Origin: Sediminibacterium sp.
Lineage (GTDB): Bacteria > Bacteroidota > Bacteroidia > B-17B0 > Aurantibacillaceae
Reading direction: 5' to 3'
NCBI GenBank assembly: GCA_030054095.1
Contig: JASGCO010000001.1
Coordinates: forward strand, 1 to 64,000
DNA length: 64,000 bases
The translations under genes and the position numbers were made by a program. Each line of letters begins with the position of its first letter. Position 1 is the first letter of the stretch. Below the pieces are notes generated by a model that saw only the letters and a program-made list of their open reading frames with translations, did not search any database and had not been told where the DNA came from. This document shows, piece by piece, positions 50,566-60,210 of the stretch.

Positions 50566-52101
50566 TTGACACCTGAAATACATAAGCGTCTATACCGTTT
50601 ATCCACTTATCTGGTCTTGTTTTCACTCGGGCTTTTTTCGTTTATTATTATTCCATCGGGTTGCAAAAAAGACAAACTGATTACCGACGTTTCCGCTAAA
50701 TTAAGTTTTAATACCGATTCGGTATTATTCGACACGGTGTTTACCACCATCGGATCGGCTACGCGTAATTTCAGAGTGTATAATAACAGCAATCAGCGCA
50801 TTAAAATAGCTGACATCCGTATGGAAAGCGGAACCAACTCGCCATTTATTTTAAATGTAGATGGGATTAAAGGTAAAACATTCAGCGATATTGAAATTGC
50901 CGCCAAGGACAGCATTTACATTTTCGTACAGGTAAATGTAAATCCGACCAACAATAACTCGCCCGTTATTATCAGTGATAATATTGTGTTTACCACCAAT
51001 GGGAATCAGCAAAAAGTGAATCTGGAAGCCTGGGGGCAGGATGCGTATTACCATTATCCCAATAAGGCTATCAAATTTAAAGATGGTGGTTTTCTGGCCT
51101 ACTCTTTACTAAGTACTCAAACCAACACTACCATTACCTGGACTAACGATAAACCACATGTTATTTATGGCTGGCTGGTAGTGGACTCCACTCAACAACT
51201 AATAATGAATGCAGGTACAAGGGTATTTATGCATAAAAATGCCGGGCTGTGGGTATATCGTTATGGCAGTATTAATATAAACGGTTCAAAAGGCAGCGAA
51301 GTTATTTTTCAGGGTACACGGCGTGAAGAAGATTACAACGATATTCCCGGCCAATGGGATCGTATCTGGATTAATGAAGGCAGTACCAATAACAAGATCA
51401 ATTATGCCATCATTAAAAACGCCTTTATTGGCCTGCAACCTGAATACACCGGATCCTTTGATCAAAACGGCGACCCTAATCCTTCTTTACGTCCCAATCA
51501 CCTGACCTTAACTAATACTAAGATTCAAAATTGTAGTTTAAATGGCATTTACAGCGTGGCTTATCACATTACAGCAGGTAACACGTTAGTATCGAATTGC
51601 CAGGAAGAGTGCCTGAAAATTGTATTGGGTGGCACCTATAGTTTCCGTCACTGTACATTCAGCAATTACTGGTCGAAAAAAGGTACGCGGGAAAAGCCAT
51701 GTGTAACAGTATCTAACAACGCGGATGTGCCTACTTACGGCAATCTGGTATTTAAGTTAGACAGTCTTTATTTTGGCAGTTCCATTATATATGGTAAACT
51801 TGGTGATGAATTGGCATTAAACCTAAGTACTGCCAAACCTGCAAAATTGCCGCAGTACGATTTTGTAAACTGTATCTTAAAAACAGGTGGGAACCTGAAC
51901 AGTGCGCCGCACTACACCAACAACATCAATACAGATCCTGGTTTTATTAACCCTGATGTATATAACTTTGAATTACCATCCACCTTTTCATTCATGTTTT
52001 CGAACACGGAAAGTAATGCCGACGCTCAAAAATTCCTGAATGACTTAAATGGCAAAGTTCGCAACTCGCCTCACAATCCGGGAGTTTATGTAAAAAATTA
52101 G
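50566..52101 (+). CDS. Lipoprotein with right-handed beta-helix, 511 aa
   Basis: The signal peptide ends IIIPSGCKKD (Cys33), so the protein is a lipoprotein. The first domain (about 45-155) is an immunoglobulin-like/choice-of-anchor strand domain containing FDTVFTTIGSATRNFRVYNNS. The rest reads as a parallel beta-helix of short repeats (WDRIWINEGSTNNKINYAIIKNA, LTLTNTKIQNCSLNGIYSV). This type is frequent on the Bacteroidota cell surface, but its role is unknown. No in-frame ATG is available, so translation must start at TTG (50566) or another rare codon. TATACTTG at 50551-50558 (one mismatch to TAnnTTTG) fits a very short leader. Confidence 0.85.
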   Translation: MTPEIHKRLYRLSTYLVLFSLGLFSFIIIPSGCKKDKLITDVSAKLSFNTDSVLFDTVFTTIGSATRNFRVYNNSNQRIKIADIRMESGTNSPFILNVDGIKGKTFSDIEIAAKDSIYIFVQVNVNPTNNNSPVIISDNIVFTTNGNQQKVNLEAWGQDAYYHYPNKAIKFKDGGFLAYSLLSTQTNTTITWTNDKPHVIYGWLVVDSTQQLIMNAGTRVFMHKNAGLWVYRYGSININGSKGSEVIFQGTRREEDYNDIPGQWDRIWINEGSTNNKINYAIIKNAFIGLQPEYTGSFDQNGDPNPSLRPNHLTLTNTKIQNCSLNGIYSVAYHITAGNTLVSNCQEECLKIVLGGTYSFRHCTFSNYWSKKGTREKPCVTVSNNADVPTYGNLVFKLDSLYFGSSIIYGKLGDELALNLSTAKPAKLPQYDFVNCILKTGGNLNSAPHYTNNINTDPGFINPDVYNFELPSTFSFMFSNTESNADAQKFLNDLNGKVRNSPHNPGVYVKN

Positions 52102-52228
52102 CGTTGCGTCTTCATCCGAAACAATTCCTGTTTTGTATATCGCAGTTGTAGTGCAGCAAAAGAGCGCCCCCTATTGCTTTTGAAGTATCTTTTTCGTAAC
52201 AGATTTAATACATGATCCGGCTAAATTA

Positions 52229-52903
52229 TCACCAAACAGCCGGGCCAAACCGTTTGGTAATTTTGGATTCAGGGAAAACAACATAAAATAACTGATCGGC
52301 CCAGAATAATAATTTAAACGCATAAGTCGGCGAATTCAGTTTTTCACCCACATCTTTATTATTTTTTAAAGTAAAACGGTAAGCCACATCGGCACCTAAA
52401 CCACACCAACGGGTAATTTTAAACTGAGCCGTTATACCTGGTTCGTATAACAATAAAAAATACCATGTATTCTTCCGGAAATCGCGTTTAATATCGGATT
52501 GATCCTGAAACCAGGAAATACCCGTTCCTGCCTGTATCGGAACGCTAAGTTGCCAGCGTTTGGTTTTGTAAAACACAAAATCAATGTAATAACACAAATA
52601 CCCGAATTTAAGGTAGCGTTTTAACGTATCCACCGGGTTACCGTATGCATCTTCAAAAATATCTAATTTGGTTACCTCGCTCTTTAACCAGCTAAGTCCG
52701 CCCCCGACCCTCAATTTACGCTGAAAAGCAACCCCTAAACGCACGCCGGTTACACTTATCAGTTCATTATTGATAAAGCTATTGCGACTTTCGAGTCGCG
52801 CATCAATACTTGATTTGTGATTGAATACTGCATGCATGGTATCGAGGTATTGCGCTTTTAACACAACCGTCCAACATAAAAAGAGAAGCCAGATGTATCG
52901 CAT
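52229..52903 (-). CDS. Hypothetical outer-membrane beta-barrel-like protein
   Basis: A 224-aa protein with a signal peptide (MRYIWLLFLCWTVVLKAQ). The mature part is a series of amphipathic strands with alternating hydrophobic/polar residues (GVRLGVAFQRKLRVGGGLSW, FGYLCYYIDFVFYKTKRW, YFLLLYEPGITAQFKI, WCGLGADVAYRFTL), as in small outer-membrane barrels. I do not recognise a specific family. I use the ATG at 52903 rather than 52930, because the -7 element TATCTTTG lies between them. It converges with the preceding lipoprotein gene. Confidence 0.8.
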   Translation of the reverse strand: MRYIWLLFLCWTVVLKAQYLDTMHAVFNHKSSIDARLESRNSFINNELISVTGVRLGVAFQRKLRVGGGLSWLKSEVTKLDIFEDAYGNPVDTLKRYLKFGYLCYYIDFVFYKTKRWQLSVPIQAGTGISWFQDQSDIKRDFRKNTWYFLLLYEPGITAQFKITRWCGLGADVAYRFTLKNNKDVGEKLNSPTYAFKLLFWADQLFYVVFPESKITKRFGPAVW

Positions 52904-52916
52904 ACTGATCGCAAAC

Positions 52917-52924
52917 AAAGATAC
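52917..52924 (-). promoter_or_regulatory. -7 promoter element of the barrel protein gene
   Basis: On the minus strand TATCTTTG, a full TAnnTTTG match, lies 13 bases before the ATG at 52903. It rules out the upstream ATG at 52930 as the main start. Confidence 0.55.
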
Positions 52925-52998
52925 GTGCATAACTCCTTTATTTTTTCCATTACACTAAATTGTTTCAACATGCACCTTGTCGTAAATTTAAACCCGGA

Positions 52999-55101
52999 AT
53001 GATGCAATTGGATACCCCCATAGAGTACTTAAAAGGGATTGGTCCCCAACGCGCCGAAGTGCTTAAGAAGGAACTCAACCTTTTTACCCTTCGCGACTTG
53101 TTAACGCATTACCCTTTCCGGTATGTTGACCGCACGCAATTTCATCTGATCCGGCAAATCGAAGACGATCAATCCTATGTACAATTGAGGGGGCGCATAG
53201 ATAGTCTGGAGGTAATCGGGGAAAAAAGAACAAAACGCCTGGTGTGTCAGTTCCGCGATAACAGTGGCACCATAGAACTAGTATGGTTTCAAGGTTACAA
53301 ATGGATGGCTGAAAAATTAAGAACACAAACGGACTACGTTGTTTATGGAAAACCTACCCTTTTTAAAGGGCGGTTCAACCTGGCACATCCCGAAATCAAT
53401 CTGGCCACAGAAGAATATTTAAGATCCGCATCAGCGTTTCAATCTGTTTATAATAGCACCGAAAAATTAAAAGTCCGCGGGCTCGACAGCGAGGGCCTGC
53501 GCCGGTTACAAAAACAACTTTACGCCTACCTTAATCCTGCGTTTGTTTCTGAAAACCTGACTCCCGAACTACTTGAAGAACACCGTTTACTACCTCGTTA
53601 TGAAGCTTTCAGGCAAATTCACTTTCCGGAAAGCGCTGAACTATTAAAACAGGCTGAATGGCGGTTAAAATTTGAAGAGTTATTTTTTGTTCAATTACGG
53701 TTACTGAGAGTTAATAAAGTGAGAGCGCATAGCAGTCAAGGCTATGTATTTAACCGGGTTGGGCCGCTGTTTAATGATTTTTTTAGCCAACATTTACCCT
53801 TTCAGTTAACCAACGCTCAAAAACGCGTTTTGAAAGAAATTCGTCTGGATATGGGCAGTGGGCGGCAGATGAGCCGTTTAGTGCAGGGCGATGTAGGTAG
53901 TGGTAAAACCATGGTGGCCTTAATGAGTATGCTGTTAGCCCTGGATAATCAATTTCAGGCATGCCTGATGGCCCCAACAGAAATATTAGCTCAGCAGCAT
54001 TTTGAAACAATTTCAAGTCAGTTAAAAGACCTGCCTGTAAATGTGGCACTTTTAACAGGTTCCAGCACTGGTAACCAGCGAAAGCACATTCTGAAGCAGT
54101 TGGCCGAAGGGCACACACATATATTAATTGGTACGCACGCATTAATTGAAGACGCGGTTCAGTTTCAACGTTTGGGCTTTGTGGTGATTGATGAGCAACA
54201 CCGTTTTGGCGTAGCGCAACGGGCCAGACTGCATGCCAAGGGTATTTATCCACCTCACATGCTGATTATGACGGCTACCCCTATCCCACGTACCTTGGCC
54301 ATGACGCTTTACGGAGATCTGGACACGAGTGTTATTGATGAATTACCTCCCGGGCGCAAACCCATTAAAACTGTTCACTATATGGAAAGTGCCCGGTTAC
54401 GTGTGAATGGTTTTATCCGTGAACAGATAGCATTGGGACGCCAGATTTATGTAGTATTTCCGCTTATTCAGGAAAGTGAAAAAATGGATTATCAGAACCT
54501 TCAGCAGGGGTATGACCATTTGGTTACCGAATTTCCGCCACCGCAATATCAGATCAGTATCGTTCATGGCAAACTCAGCAACCAGGAAAAGGAACGTGAA
54601 ATGCAACGGTTCATTAATGGCGAAACCCAGTTAATGGTAGCTACTACGGTTATAGAAGTAGGTGTAAATGTTCCTAATGCCAGTGTTATGGTTATTGAAA
54701 GTGCCGAGCGGTTTGGGCTTTCGCAATTGCACCAGTTACGTGGAAGAGTTGGCAGGGGGGCCGAACAAAGTTATTGCATCCTTATGACCGGTAACAAATT
54801 GGGTCAGGACAGTCGCTTACGCATGGAAACCATGGTACGCACTAACGATGGTTTTGAAATAAGTGAAGTAGATTTAAAACTAAGAGGGCCCGGCGATATA
54901 ACAGGTACCCAGCAAAGCGGTATGCTGGATCTGAAAATTGCCAACCTTGCCAAAGATGCCCAGGTGCTGCAACTGGCAAGGGCAGCGGCGCAATCGGTAT
55001 TAGATGAAGATCCGCTTTTGCAGCTTGAAAAAAATGCACTGCTTGTTACAACCCTGAACACAAACGGAAGAGAAAAAACAAACTGGAGTAAAATAGGGTA
55101 A
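52999..55101 (+). CDS. recG: ATP-dependent DNA helicase RecG
   Basis: A branched-DNA translocase that remodels stalled replication forks and Holliday junctions. The wedge/OB domain (VQLRGRIDSLEVIGEKRTKRL) is followed by superfamily 2 helicase motifs: QLTNAQKRVLKEI (Q motif), GDVGSGKTMVALM (Walker A), APTEILAQQH (Ia), TGSSTG, IGTHALI, VIDEQHRFGVAQRARL (DEQH box with the RecG-typical continuation), MTATPIPRTLAMT (III), ATTVIEVGVNVPNA (V) and RFGLSQLHQLRGRVGRG (VI). Its 700 aa is the usual length. I use the ATG at 52999 (another at 53002); the frame only extends upstream from a TTG. Confidence 0.97.
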   Translation: MMQLDTPIEYLKGIGPQRAEVLKKELNLFTLRDLLTHYPFRYVDRTQFHLIRQIEDDQSYVQLRGRIDSLEVIGEKRTKRLVCQFRDNSGTIELVWFQGYKWMAEKLRTQTDYVVYGKPTLFKGRFNLAHPEINLATEEYLRSASAFQSVYNSTEKLKVRGLDSEGLRRLQKQLYAYLNPAFVSENLTPELLEEHRLLPRYEAFRQIHFPESAELLKQAEWRLKFEELFFVQLRLLRVNKVRAHSSQGYVFNRVGPLFNDFFSQHLPFQLTNAQKRVLKEIRLDMGSGRQMSRLVQGDVGSGKTMVALMSMLLALDNQFQACLMAPTEILAQQHFETISSQLKDLPVNVALLTGSSTGNQRKHILKQLAEGHTHILIGTHALIEDAVQFQRLGFVVIDEQHRFGVAQRARLHAKGIYPPHMLIMTATPIPRTLAMTLYGDLDTSVIDELPPGRKPIKTVHYMESARLRVNGFIREQIALGRQIYVVFPLIQESEKMDYQNLQQGYDHLVTEFPPPQYQISIVHGKLSNQEKEREMQRFINGETQLMVATTVIEVGVNVPNASVMVIESAERFGLSQLHQLRGRVGRGAEQSYCILMTGNKLGQDSRLRMETMVRTNDGFEISEVDLKLRGPGDITGTQQSGMLDLKIANLAKDAQVLQLARAAAQSVLDEDPLLQLEKNALLVTTLNTNGREKTNWSKIG

Positions 55102-55312
55102 TTCTCCGTATTATCAGGACTTCCTTTTTTTATAGCATTCATTATTCTTTCTTTCACATTTCTAATTGGTTAAGCGTAGGTAAAGCCGCTATTATGATCA
55201 AACCTGTCAAAACAGGTGATTTAAATGTTAAAATCCGTCACTAAATTTTAGTCTATCGAACACGGTACTAAATCGAATTAAATTTTATTTACATTTACTA
55301 CACATTACAAAA

Positions 55313-57262
55313 ATGAATTATTACTTCATCCATTTAGCGCTTTGTATTTTACTTATCCATAGTAAGATAATATCACAAACCTATCCTGCCTCCAATGCGC
55401 AGGGATTAAAGTTCTGGTTAAAAAACGAAAGCGGGATAACCCTGACTGGCGGGGCTGTTAGCAGTTGGTCTGATCTATCAGGATCTGGGGTAAGTGGTAA
55501 CATGATTCAGGCAACCGCAGCAAAACGCCCTATTGTTGTTACAGGTATAAATTATAATGAATACGTTCGTTTTGATGGAATTGACGACCTATTAAACAGT
55601 ACGAATACATTTAGTGCAACCAGTATGTTTAATGCCACAAATAACACTATTTTTTTTCTCAAGAATTTGAAAAGCGGTATTGTAGATTTTAAATGGGAAA
55701 CGGCTTCTTCAGGCAGTTACAGACTGGGAAGTGAAATACAGGGAGGTGGAACTTACCGGTTTGATTTTGCTGACGACGGAAGTGGTTCGTTAAATAGCAG
55801 TACCACAAATATTCTTAATCAACCCCTTATATATGGCCTGACCACTAATGGCACCTCCTCCATTACAACTCTCTATTACAACAGCATTCTTAACACCACT
55901 AAAAACACCGGTTTTTCTAACTTGTCGGGAGCAGGAACAACCGCAACCAATTTGTATTTAGGAGGTAATAATCCCTCCGTATGGCCCATGTTTACCAGTA
56001 TGGACATAGGAGAGTTTATGGTAATAAACCGTTTACTAACTGCTACCGAACTAAGAATGGTTGAATCGTACCTAGCCCTGAAATATGGCATTACATTAGG
56101 ATCGGGCACAAGTCCGCAAAATTATACAGCTTCCAATAATACGACAATATGGACAGGAACCGCCGCTTATCAAAACCGGATCATAGGGATTGGAAGAGAT
56201 AACGCCGCCAGTGGTTCTTCTCTGTTTCAGAAACAATCCAAAACTCCGGATGACACTGTGCGCTTGTATATGGGAGCATTAGCCGCATTAAACAGAAATA
56301 ATGCTTCTGCGATAAGCAATAATCTTTCATTTGTTGTAGTTGGTTCTAACTCAGGAAAAATGTGCAGAGCCGTAGCCACCAATACTGAAATTCCACTTAC
56401 CTGTGGAATCACCTCACGACTAGACCGGGAATGGCGTATACAAAACACGAATTTTACAAATTCATTTAACATGGATTTTAAACTTAATGCTTGTGCGGCT
56501 ACTAACTCTGTTAATACTTCGCATTTGTTGCTACTGGTTGATAATGACGGGAATTTTGCCAATGGCGGAACCACCTGTTATGCCAGTGGATTAGGTGGAC
56601 TCACTATTACTTATGCTAACCCGGTAATAACCGTTACGGGAATCAGCACTGTACATATTCCCGCTAACGCTACACGTTTTATTACCATTGCCAGCACCAA
56701 TCCTTTAACACCACTGCCTTTAGATTTGGTTGAACTAAATAGCAACTGCAATGGAAATAATATCCAGATAAACTGGGCAACTGCCTCCGAAAATAGCAGT
56801 CTGGCATTTCAGGTTGAAAAAAGTTCCGATGCGGCTCTCTGGCATACTATTGGTTACGTAAAAGCGTCAGGAAACTCTTACACCCAAAAACAATATTCCT
56901 TTAAGGATACCGAAACTCCAGCAACACTTCCTTTGTACTATAGGTTGAAAACGGAAGACATTAATCACTCGTTTGATTATTCAGCCGTTACCATACTCAC
57001 CTCTTGTAGCCGGAATCCCGCAAACAATTATACCTTGGTTTACAACACTATCCATAATTATATATCTATATCAAAACAGTCAGGTACAGTCGAGGCTGAT
57101 GTTGTCCTGATCAATCAGCTAGGTCAGGTTTTAAAAAATGTGCATCTAACAAACGCCGATTGTATGATTACTACTGATGAACTACCAGCCGGAATCTATT
57201 ACGTAACCATTCTGGAAGACAATACCAGAATTAAAACTGAAAAAATCATCAAACCATATTAA
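55313..57262 (+). CDS. T9SS-secreted LamG-like/DUF8202 surface protein, 649 aa
   Basis: The signal peptide (FIHLALCILLIHSKIISQ) is followed by a concanavalin/LamG-like jelly roll (about 20-260) with GLKFWLKNESGITL, VSSWSDLSGSG and FDGIDDLLN, then MVESYLALKYGITLG. This start is standard for Bacteroidota secreted proteins. Residues ~275-460 match what I know as the DUF8202 region (NRIIGIGRDNAASGSSLFQKQS). A fibronectin-like segment follows (LPLDLVELNSNCNGNNIQINWATASE), then a C-terminal sorting domain ending GIYYVTILEDNTRIKTEKIIKPY. Secretion and surface attachment by T9SS are therefore expected. Its role is probably adhesion or binding; the ligand is unknown. Confidence 0.88.
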   Translation: MNYYFIHLALCILLIHSKIISQTYPASNAQGLKFWLKNESGITLTGGAVSSWSDLSGSGVSGNMIQATAAKRPIVVTGINYNEYVRFDGIDDLLNSTNTFSATSMFNATNNTIFFLKNLKSGIVDFKWETASSGSYRLGSEIQGGGTYRFDFADDGSGSLNSSTTNILNQPLIYGLTTNGTSSITTLYYNSILNTTKNTGFSNLSGAGTTATNLYLGGNNPSVWPMFTSMDIGEFMVINRLLTATELRMVESYLALKYGITLGSGTSPQNYTASNNTTIWTGTAAYQNRIIGIGRDNAASGSSLFQKQSKTPDDTVRLYMGALAALNRNNASAISNNLSFVVVGSNSGKMCRAVATNTEIPLTCGITSRLDREWRIQNTNFTNSFNMDFKLNACAATNSVNTSHLLLLVDNDGNFANGGTTCYASGLGGLTITYANPVITVTGISTVHIPANATRFITIASTNPLTPLPLDLVELNSNCNGNNIQINWATASENSSLAFQVEKSSDAALWHTIGYVKASGNSYTQKQYSFKDTETPATLPLYYRLKTEDINHSFDYSAVTILTSCSRNPANNYTLVYNTIHNYISISKQSGTVEADVVLINQLGQVLKNVHLTNADCMITTDELPAGIYYVTILEDNTRIKTEKIIKPY

Positions 57263-57355
57263 AAGTAAGTTCATTTAGTGTACGGATGTTGAACATCTAA
57301 TAACACTACCGCAGATCTTGCAAATTTTGCCAAATAAGCTGTAATATTGCAGTTT

Positions 57356-58294
57356 ATGGGGTATTTGATCGCTATTCTTACAACGCTTTGCTGGAGTATT
57401 GGTATTTTTCCGTTTACTGAAGCGGCAAAACGATTTGGTACTGCTGCACTGAATCAATACCGGTTGTTACTGGCCTGGGTGTTTATTACGATAATAGTGT
57501 GTGTTTACTGCGGCACCAATCCATTGGAAATGGCAACCCGTCCTAGTTCAAGAAATTATTTATATCTGGGATTATCCGGTATTATTGGTTTTACGATAGG
57601 TGATTTTTTTTCTTTTTCCTCATTTAAGATTCTTGGCCCCAAACTTGGCAGCCTTTACACCACTATTGCTCCATTTGCAGCACTTTTGATGAGTATATTC
57701 CTCTTAAACGAACATATTAATTGGATAGGCGTATCAGGAATGTTGATAACCATTGGAGGAGTGGTTTGGCTGACCTTATCTAAAAGTGATAAAAAAGAAG
57801 CGGAACGCAAGGGCTTTAGAAGAGATCCTCGCGGTATGCTTTATGGTGTACTTGGTGCCCTTTGTCAGGGATGCGGACTTGTACTATCCAAACTGGCATT
57901 GCAAAATACCCATGGTGAAACAAATGACTTGCCAACTCTTCATGCCGTGTGGATACGACTGCTCTTTGCTTCGGTCGCCGCAGCCGTTTTTGCCTTAGCA
58001 AGCGGAACATTTAAAACCAATACCAGAATCATTTTCACGAATCAAAATGGCGGACTTAAATACATGATTGCCGGAACCATTTTTGGTCCGGTAATAGGCG
58101 TAAGCTGTTCCCTGTTGGCTATACTCTATCTTCAGGTGGCTGAAGCCCAGACAATCTTTGCCTTACTCCCTATATTTGTACTGCCGCTTAATTATTTCTT
58201 TTACAAAGAGCGGATAACCAAAACCTCCCTTTTGGCCTGTTTTACTGCGATCACAGGTGTTATTATTCTAATATGGCGAAATCAATGGATATAG
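57356..58294 (+). CDS. EamA/DMT-family transporter
   Basis: A 312-aa membrane protein with ten hydrophobic segments in two EamA repeats. The first starts YLIAILTTLCWSIGIFPFTEAAKRFG and includes GFTIGDFFSFSSFKILGPKLGSL. The second starts GMLYGVLGALCQGCGLVLSKLAL and includes GTIFGPVIGVSCSLLAILYLQVAEAQTIFALLPIFVLPLNYFFYKERI. The family moves metabolites (amino acids, nucleobases and others), but the substrate cannot be read. I use the ATG at 57356; the frame extends three codons upstream to TTG. The stop overlaps the following gene by 22 bases. Confidence 0.9.
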   Translation: MGYLIAILTTLCWSIGIFPFTEAAKRFGTAALNQYRLLLAWVFITIIVCVYCGTNPLEMATRPSSRNYLYLGLSGIIGFTIGDFFSFSSFKILGPKLGSLYTTIAPFAALLMSIFLLNEHINWIGVSGMLITIGGVVWLTLSKSDKKEAERKGFRRDPRGMLYGVLGALCQGCGLVLSKLALQNTHGETNDLPTLHAVWIRLLFASVAAAVFALASGTFKTNTRIIFTNQNGGLKYMIAGTIFGPVIGVSCSLLAILYLQVAEAQTIFALLPIFVLPLNYFFYKERITKTSLLACFTAITGVIILIWRNQWI

Positions 58295-58815
58295 TAAAAA
58301 CCCTTAATGAAAATATGGGGCTACAAATGGTAACTCCTATTGTCAACTACATTGGTAACGATAAAAAACGGCTCGGAAGCTTAATCGAGATTCTGGATAA
58401 AGGAGATAAAGCCGTTCAACATCGTGCCTCTTATGCGCTGCTGCATGTTGCTCTCGCAAACACAACACTTATCATTCCATACACACCTCTTTTTCTGAAC
58501 ATTTTAAACCGCTCTAACGTTCACGAAAGCACCAAACGTAATGTATTAAGATGTTTTCAGGAGTTTACCTGTCCCGATGATCAGGCTGGTGAGTTATTGG
58601 ATTGTTGTTACGGATTAATGAAAAATGCGGCACTTCCTCCGGCGCTTATCGCTTTTGCCATTAACGTAGCAGCGCCCATCTGTAAACGTTACCCGGAACT
58701 TGTTCCGGAATTTGAACTTATACTTAAAGAACTTTACCAGTTTCACACTGCCCCCTCCATTATTGCCTGTATTAAAAAAGCACAAAAAACGCTCTTAAAA
58801 AAAACTAAAAATTAA
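58273..58815 (+). CDS. Hypothetical helical protein, HEAT-repeat-like, 180 aa
   Basis: A soluble protein of paired amphipathic helices: LGSLIEILDKGDKAVQHRASYALLHVA, then LNRSNVHESTKRNVLRCFQEF, and GLMKNAALPPALIAFAINVA. The spacing resembles HEAT/adenylosuccinate-like alpha solenoids used for protein binding, and is related in style to 'DUF/HEAT' proteins often near transporters. Its start overlaps the transporter gene by 22 bases; an alternative ATG at 58285 reduces the overlap to 10. Translation coupling is likely. The function is unknown. Confidence 0.8.
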   Translation: MAKSMDIVKTLNENMGLQMVTPIVNYIGNDKKRLGSLIEILDKGDKAVQHRASYALLHVALANTTLIIPYTPLFLNILNRSNVHESTKRNVLRCFQEFTCPDDQAGELLDCCYGLMKNAALPPALIAFAINVAAPICKRYPELVPEFELILKELYQFHTAPSIIACIKKAQKTLLKKTKN

Positions 58816-58846
58816 TTCCGGACTTAAGGTTTTCCTAACTTTAAGT

Positions 58847-59446
58847 ATGAAATTTATAAAAGCTGTTCTTGTGTTAACAGGGGTACTAATTTTGACAGGG
58901 AATGTAAACGCACAGGAAATAAAGGTTCGCAATGGGGACATTGTATTTATTCAAAACCCCTCAGGACAAGGTAAAGCTATTCAACTGGCTACCGGCAGCA
59001 ACTATACCCATGTAGGAATTGTTTTCTTCGAAAAAGGGAAACCCATGGTGTATCATGCCGTTGAACCGGTAAGTGTAAATACGCTGGATGAATTTATAGG
59101 AATGAGCAGTGATGGCAAATGCAGCATTAAACGGTTAAAAGACACATCCTTACTTAACACTGAAATTATTAACGCCATGCGAATGGAAGCTAAATCAAAA
59201 CTGGGTGTTCATTACGATATAGGTTTTAACTGGAGCGACAAAGAACTGTATTGCAGTGAATTTGTCTGGAAACTGTATTATCATGCCCTTAAACTGGAAA
59301 TAGGCTCTCCAAGACCGCTTAAAGAATTCAATTTAAAACACCCTATTGTAAAGCAAATTATGGAACAACGTTACGGCAATGCCATTCCCTACAATGAAAA
59401 AATGATTTCGCCCGGAGATATGTTCCAGAGTACTTTATTAAACTGA
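58847..59446 (+). CDS. YiiX/YebB-like NlpC/P60-superfamily hydrolase
   Basis: A 199-aa exported protein with signal peptide (LVLTGVLILTGNVNAQ). The domain is the circularly permuted papain-like fold of YiiX (orthopoxvirus G6R-like). VRNGDIVFIQ leads to catalytic His55 (NYTHVGIVFFE), and LYCSEFVWKLY carries the nucleophile Cys136, in the permuted His-before-Cys order. YHAVEPV is the typical third strand. It probably cleaves amide or ester bonds of lipids or cell-wall peptides in the periplasm; the substrate is unknown. It stands 31 bases after the HEAT-like gene. Confidence 0.9.
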   Translation: MKFIKAVLVLTGVLILTGNVNAQEIKVRNGDIVFIQNPSGQGKAIQLATGSNYTHVGIVFFEKGKPMVYHAVEPVSVNTLDEFIGMSSDGKCSIKRLKDTSLLNTEIINAMRMEAKSKLGVHYDIGFNWSDKELYCSEFVWKLYYHALKLEIGSPRPLKEFNLKHPIVKQIMEQRYGNAIPYNEKMISPGDMFQSTLLN

Positions 59447-59505
59447 TTTTAAAAAAAATTAATTTAATTCCTGAATAAAAAAAGAATACAGGCAAACAAA
59501 TTGCT

Positions 59506-59513
59506 TAAATTTG
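59506..59513 (+). promoter_or_regulatory. -7 promoter element of superoxide dismutase gene
   Basis: TAAATTTG matches TAnnTTTG and lies 19 bases before the ATG at 59533. No clear -33 TTTG is seen at standard distance. Confidence 0.5.
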
Positions 59514-59532
59514 GTACTCTAAATTTATTATT

Positions 59533-60144
59533 ATGGCTTTTGAACTACCAAAATTAAACTACGCGTTTAACGCGCTTGAACCTCATATTGATGCCAAAAC
59601 CATGGAAATTCATCATGGTAAACACCATCAGGCTTACGTTAACAACCTGAACAATGCTATTGCCAATACGGATACTGAAAAACTCAGTATTGTGGAAATC
59701 TGTAAAACTATTTCCAAATACCCTATGGCTGTTAGAAATAATGGCGGTGGCCACTATAACCACTCTTTATTCTGGGAAATAATGAGCCCTAATGGTGGTG
59801 GCGTTCCATCTAACGAAGTCGGAAAAGCCATTGAAGCGGAACTTGGTGGATTCGAGAACTTTAAAAAGGATTTCACAAACGCTGGTGCAACCCGTTTCGG
59901 CAGTGGTTGGGCCTGGTTAAGTGTTAAAGAAGACGGGAAACTTTGTGTGTGCTCTACTCCAAACCAGGATAACCCATTAATGGACATTGCTGACTGTAAA
60001 GGAACTCCTATTTTAGGCATGGACGTTTGGGAACATGCGTACTATCTGAATTACCAAAACCGCAGGCCGGATTACATGAATGCCTTTTTTAACGTTATCA
60101 ACTGGAATAAAGTGAATGAGCTTTATCTGGCCGCCAAAAAGTAA
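59533..60144 (+). CDS. Superoxide dismutase, Fe/Mn family
   Basis: Converts superoxide to oxygen and hydrogen peroxide in the cytoplasm. At 203 aa it has all metal ligands: His27 ([12 protein letters not shown]), His77 ([11 protein letters not shown]), Asp164 and His168 ([13 protein letters not shown]). The outer-sphere glutamine is at 145 (PNQDNPLMD) with Gly in the GGGHYNH segment, the arrangement of the manganese type rather than the iron type, though Bacteroidota enzymes can accept both metals. It is a monocistronic unit with a strong terminator. The symbol sodA or sodB is not assigned because the metal is uncertain. Confidence 0.95.
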   Translation: MAFELPKLNYAFNALEPHIDAKTMEIHHGKHHQAYVNNLNNAIANTDTEKLSIVEICKTISKYPMAVRNNGGGHYNHSLFWEIMSPNGGGVPSNEVGKAIEAELGGFENFKKDFTNAGATRFGSGWAWLSVKEDGKLCVCSTPNQDNPLMDIADCKGTPILGMDVWEHAYYLNYQNRRPDYMNAFFNVINWNKVNELYLAAKK

Positions 60145-60168
60145 CATTTCATTGTTTAATTAAATTTA

Positions 60169-60200
60169 AAAAAGGAAAGTCTGACATGACTTTCCTTTTT
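60169..60200 (+). terminator. Intrinsic terminator of superoxide dismutase gene
   Basis: A perfect 13-bp stem (AAAAAGGAAAGTC / GACTTTCCTTTTT) with loop TGACAT lies 24 bases after the stop. The next gene starts only 10 bases beyond it. Confidence 0.9.
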
Positions 60201-60210
60201 ATTTTTAAGC

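Noticed and set aside
53783..54253. 156-aa frame antisense to recG
   Set aside because: A shadow of the recG helicase motifs on the other strand, with composition typical of a reversed coding frame.
54804..55157. 117-aa leftward frame at the recG 3' end
   Set aside because: It overlaps the conserved RecG C-terminal part and has no promoter or homology.
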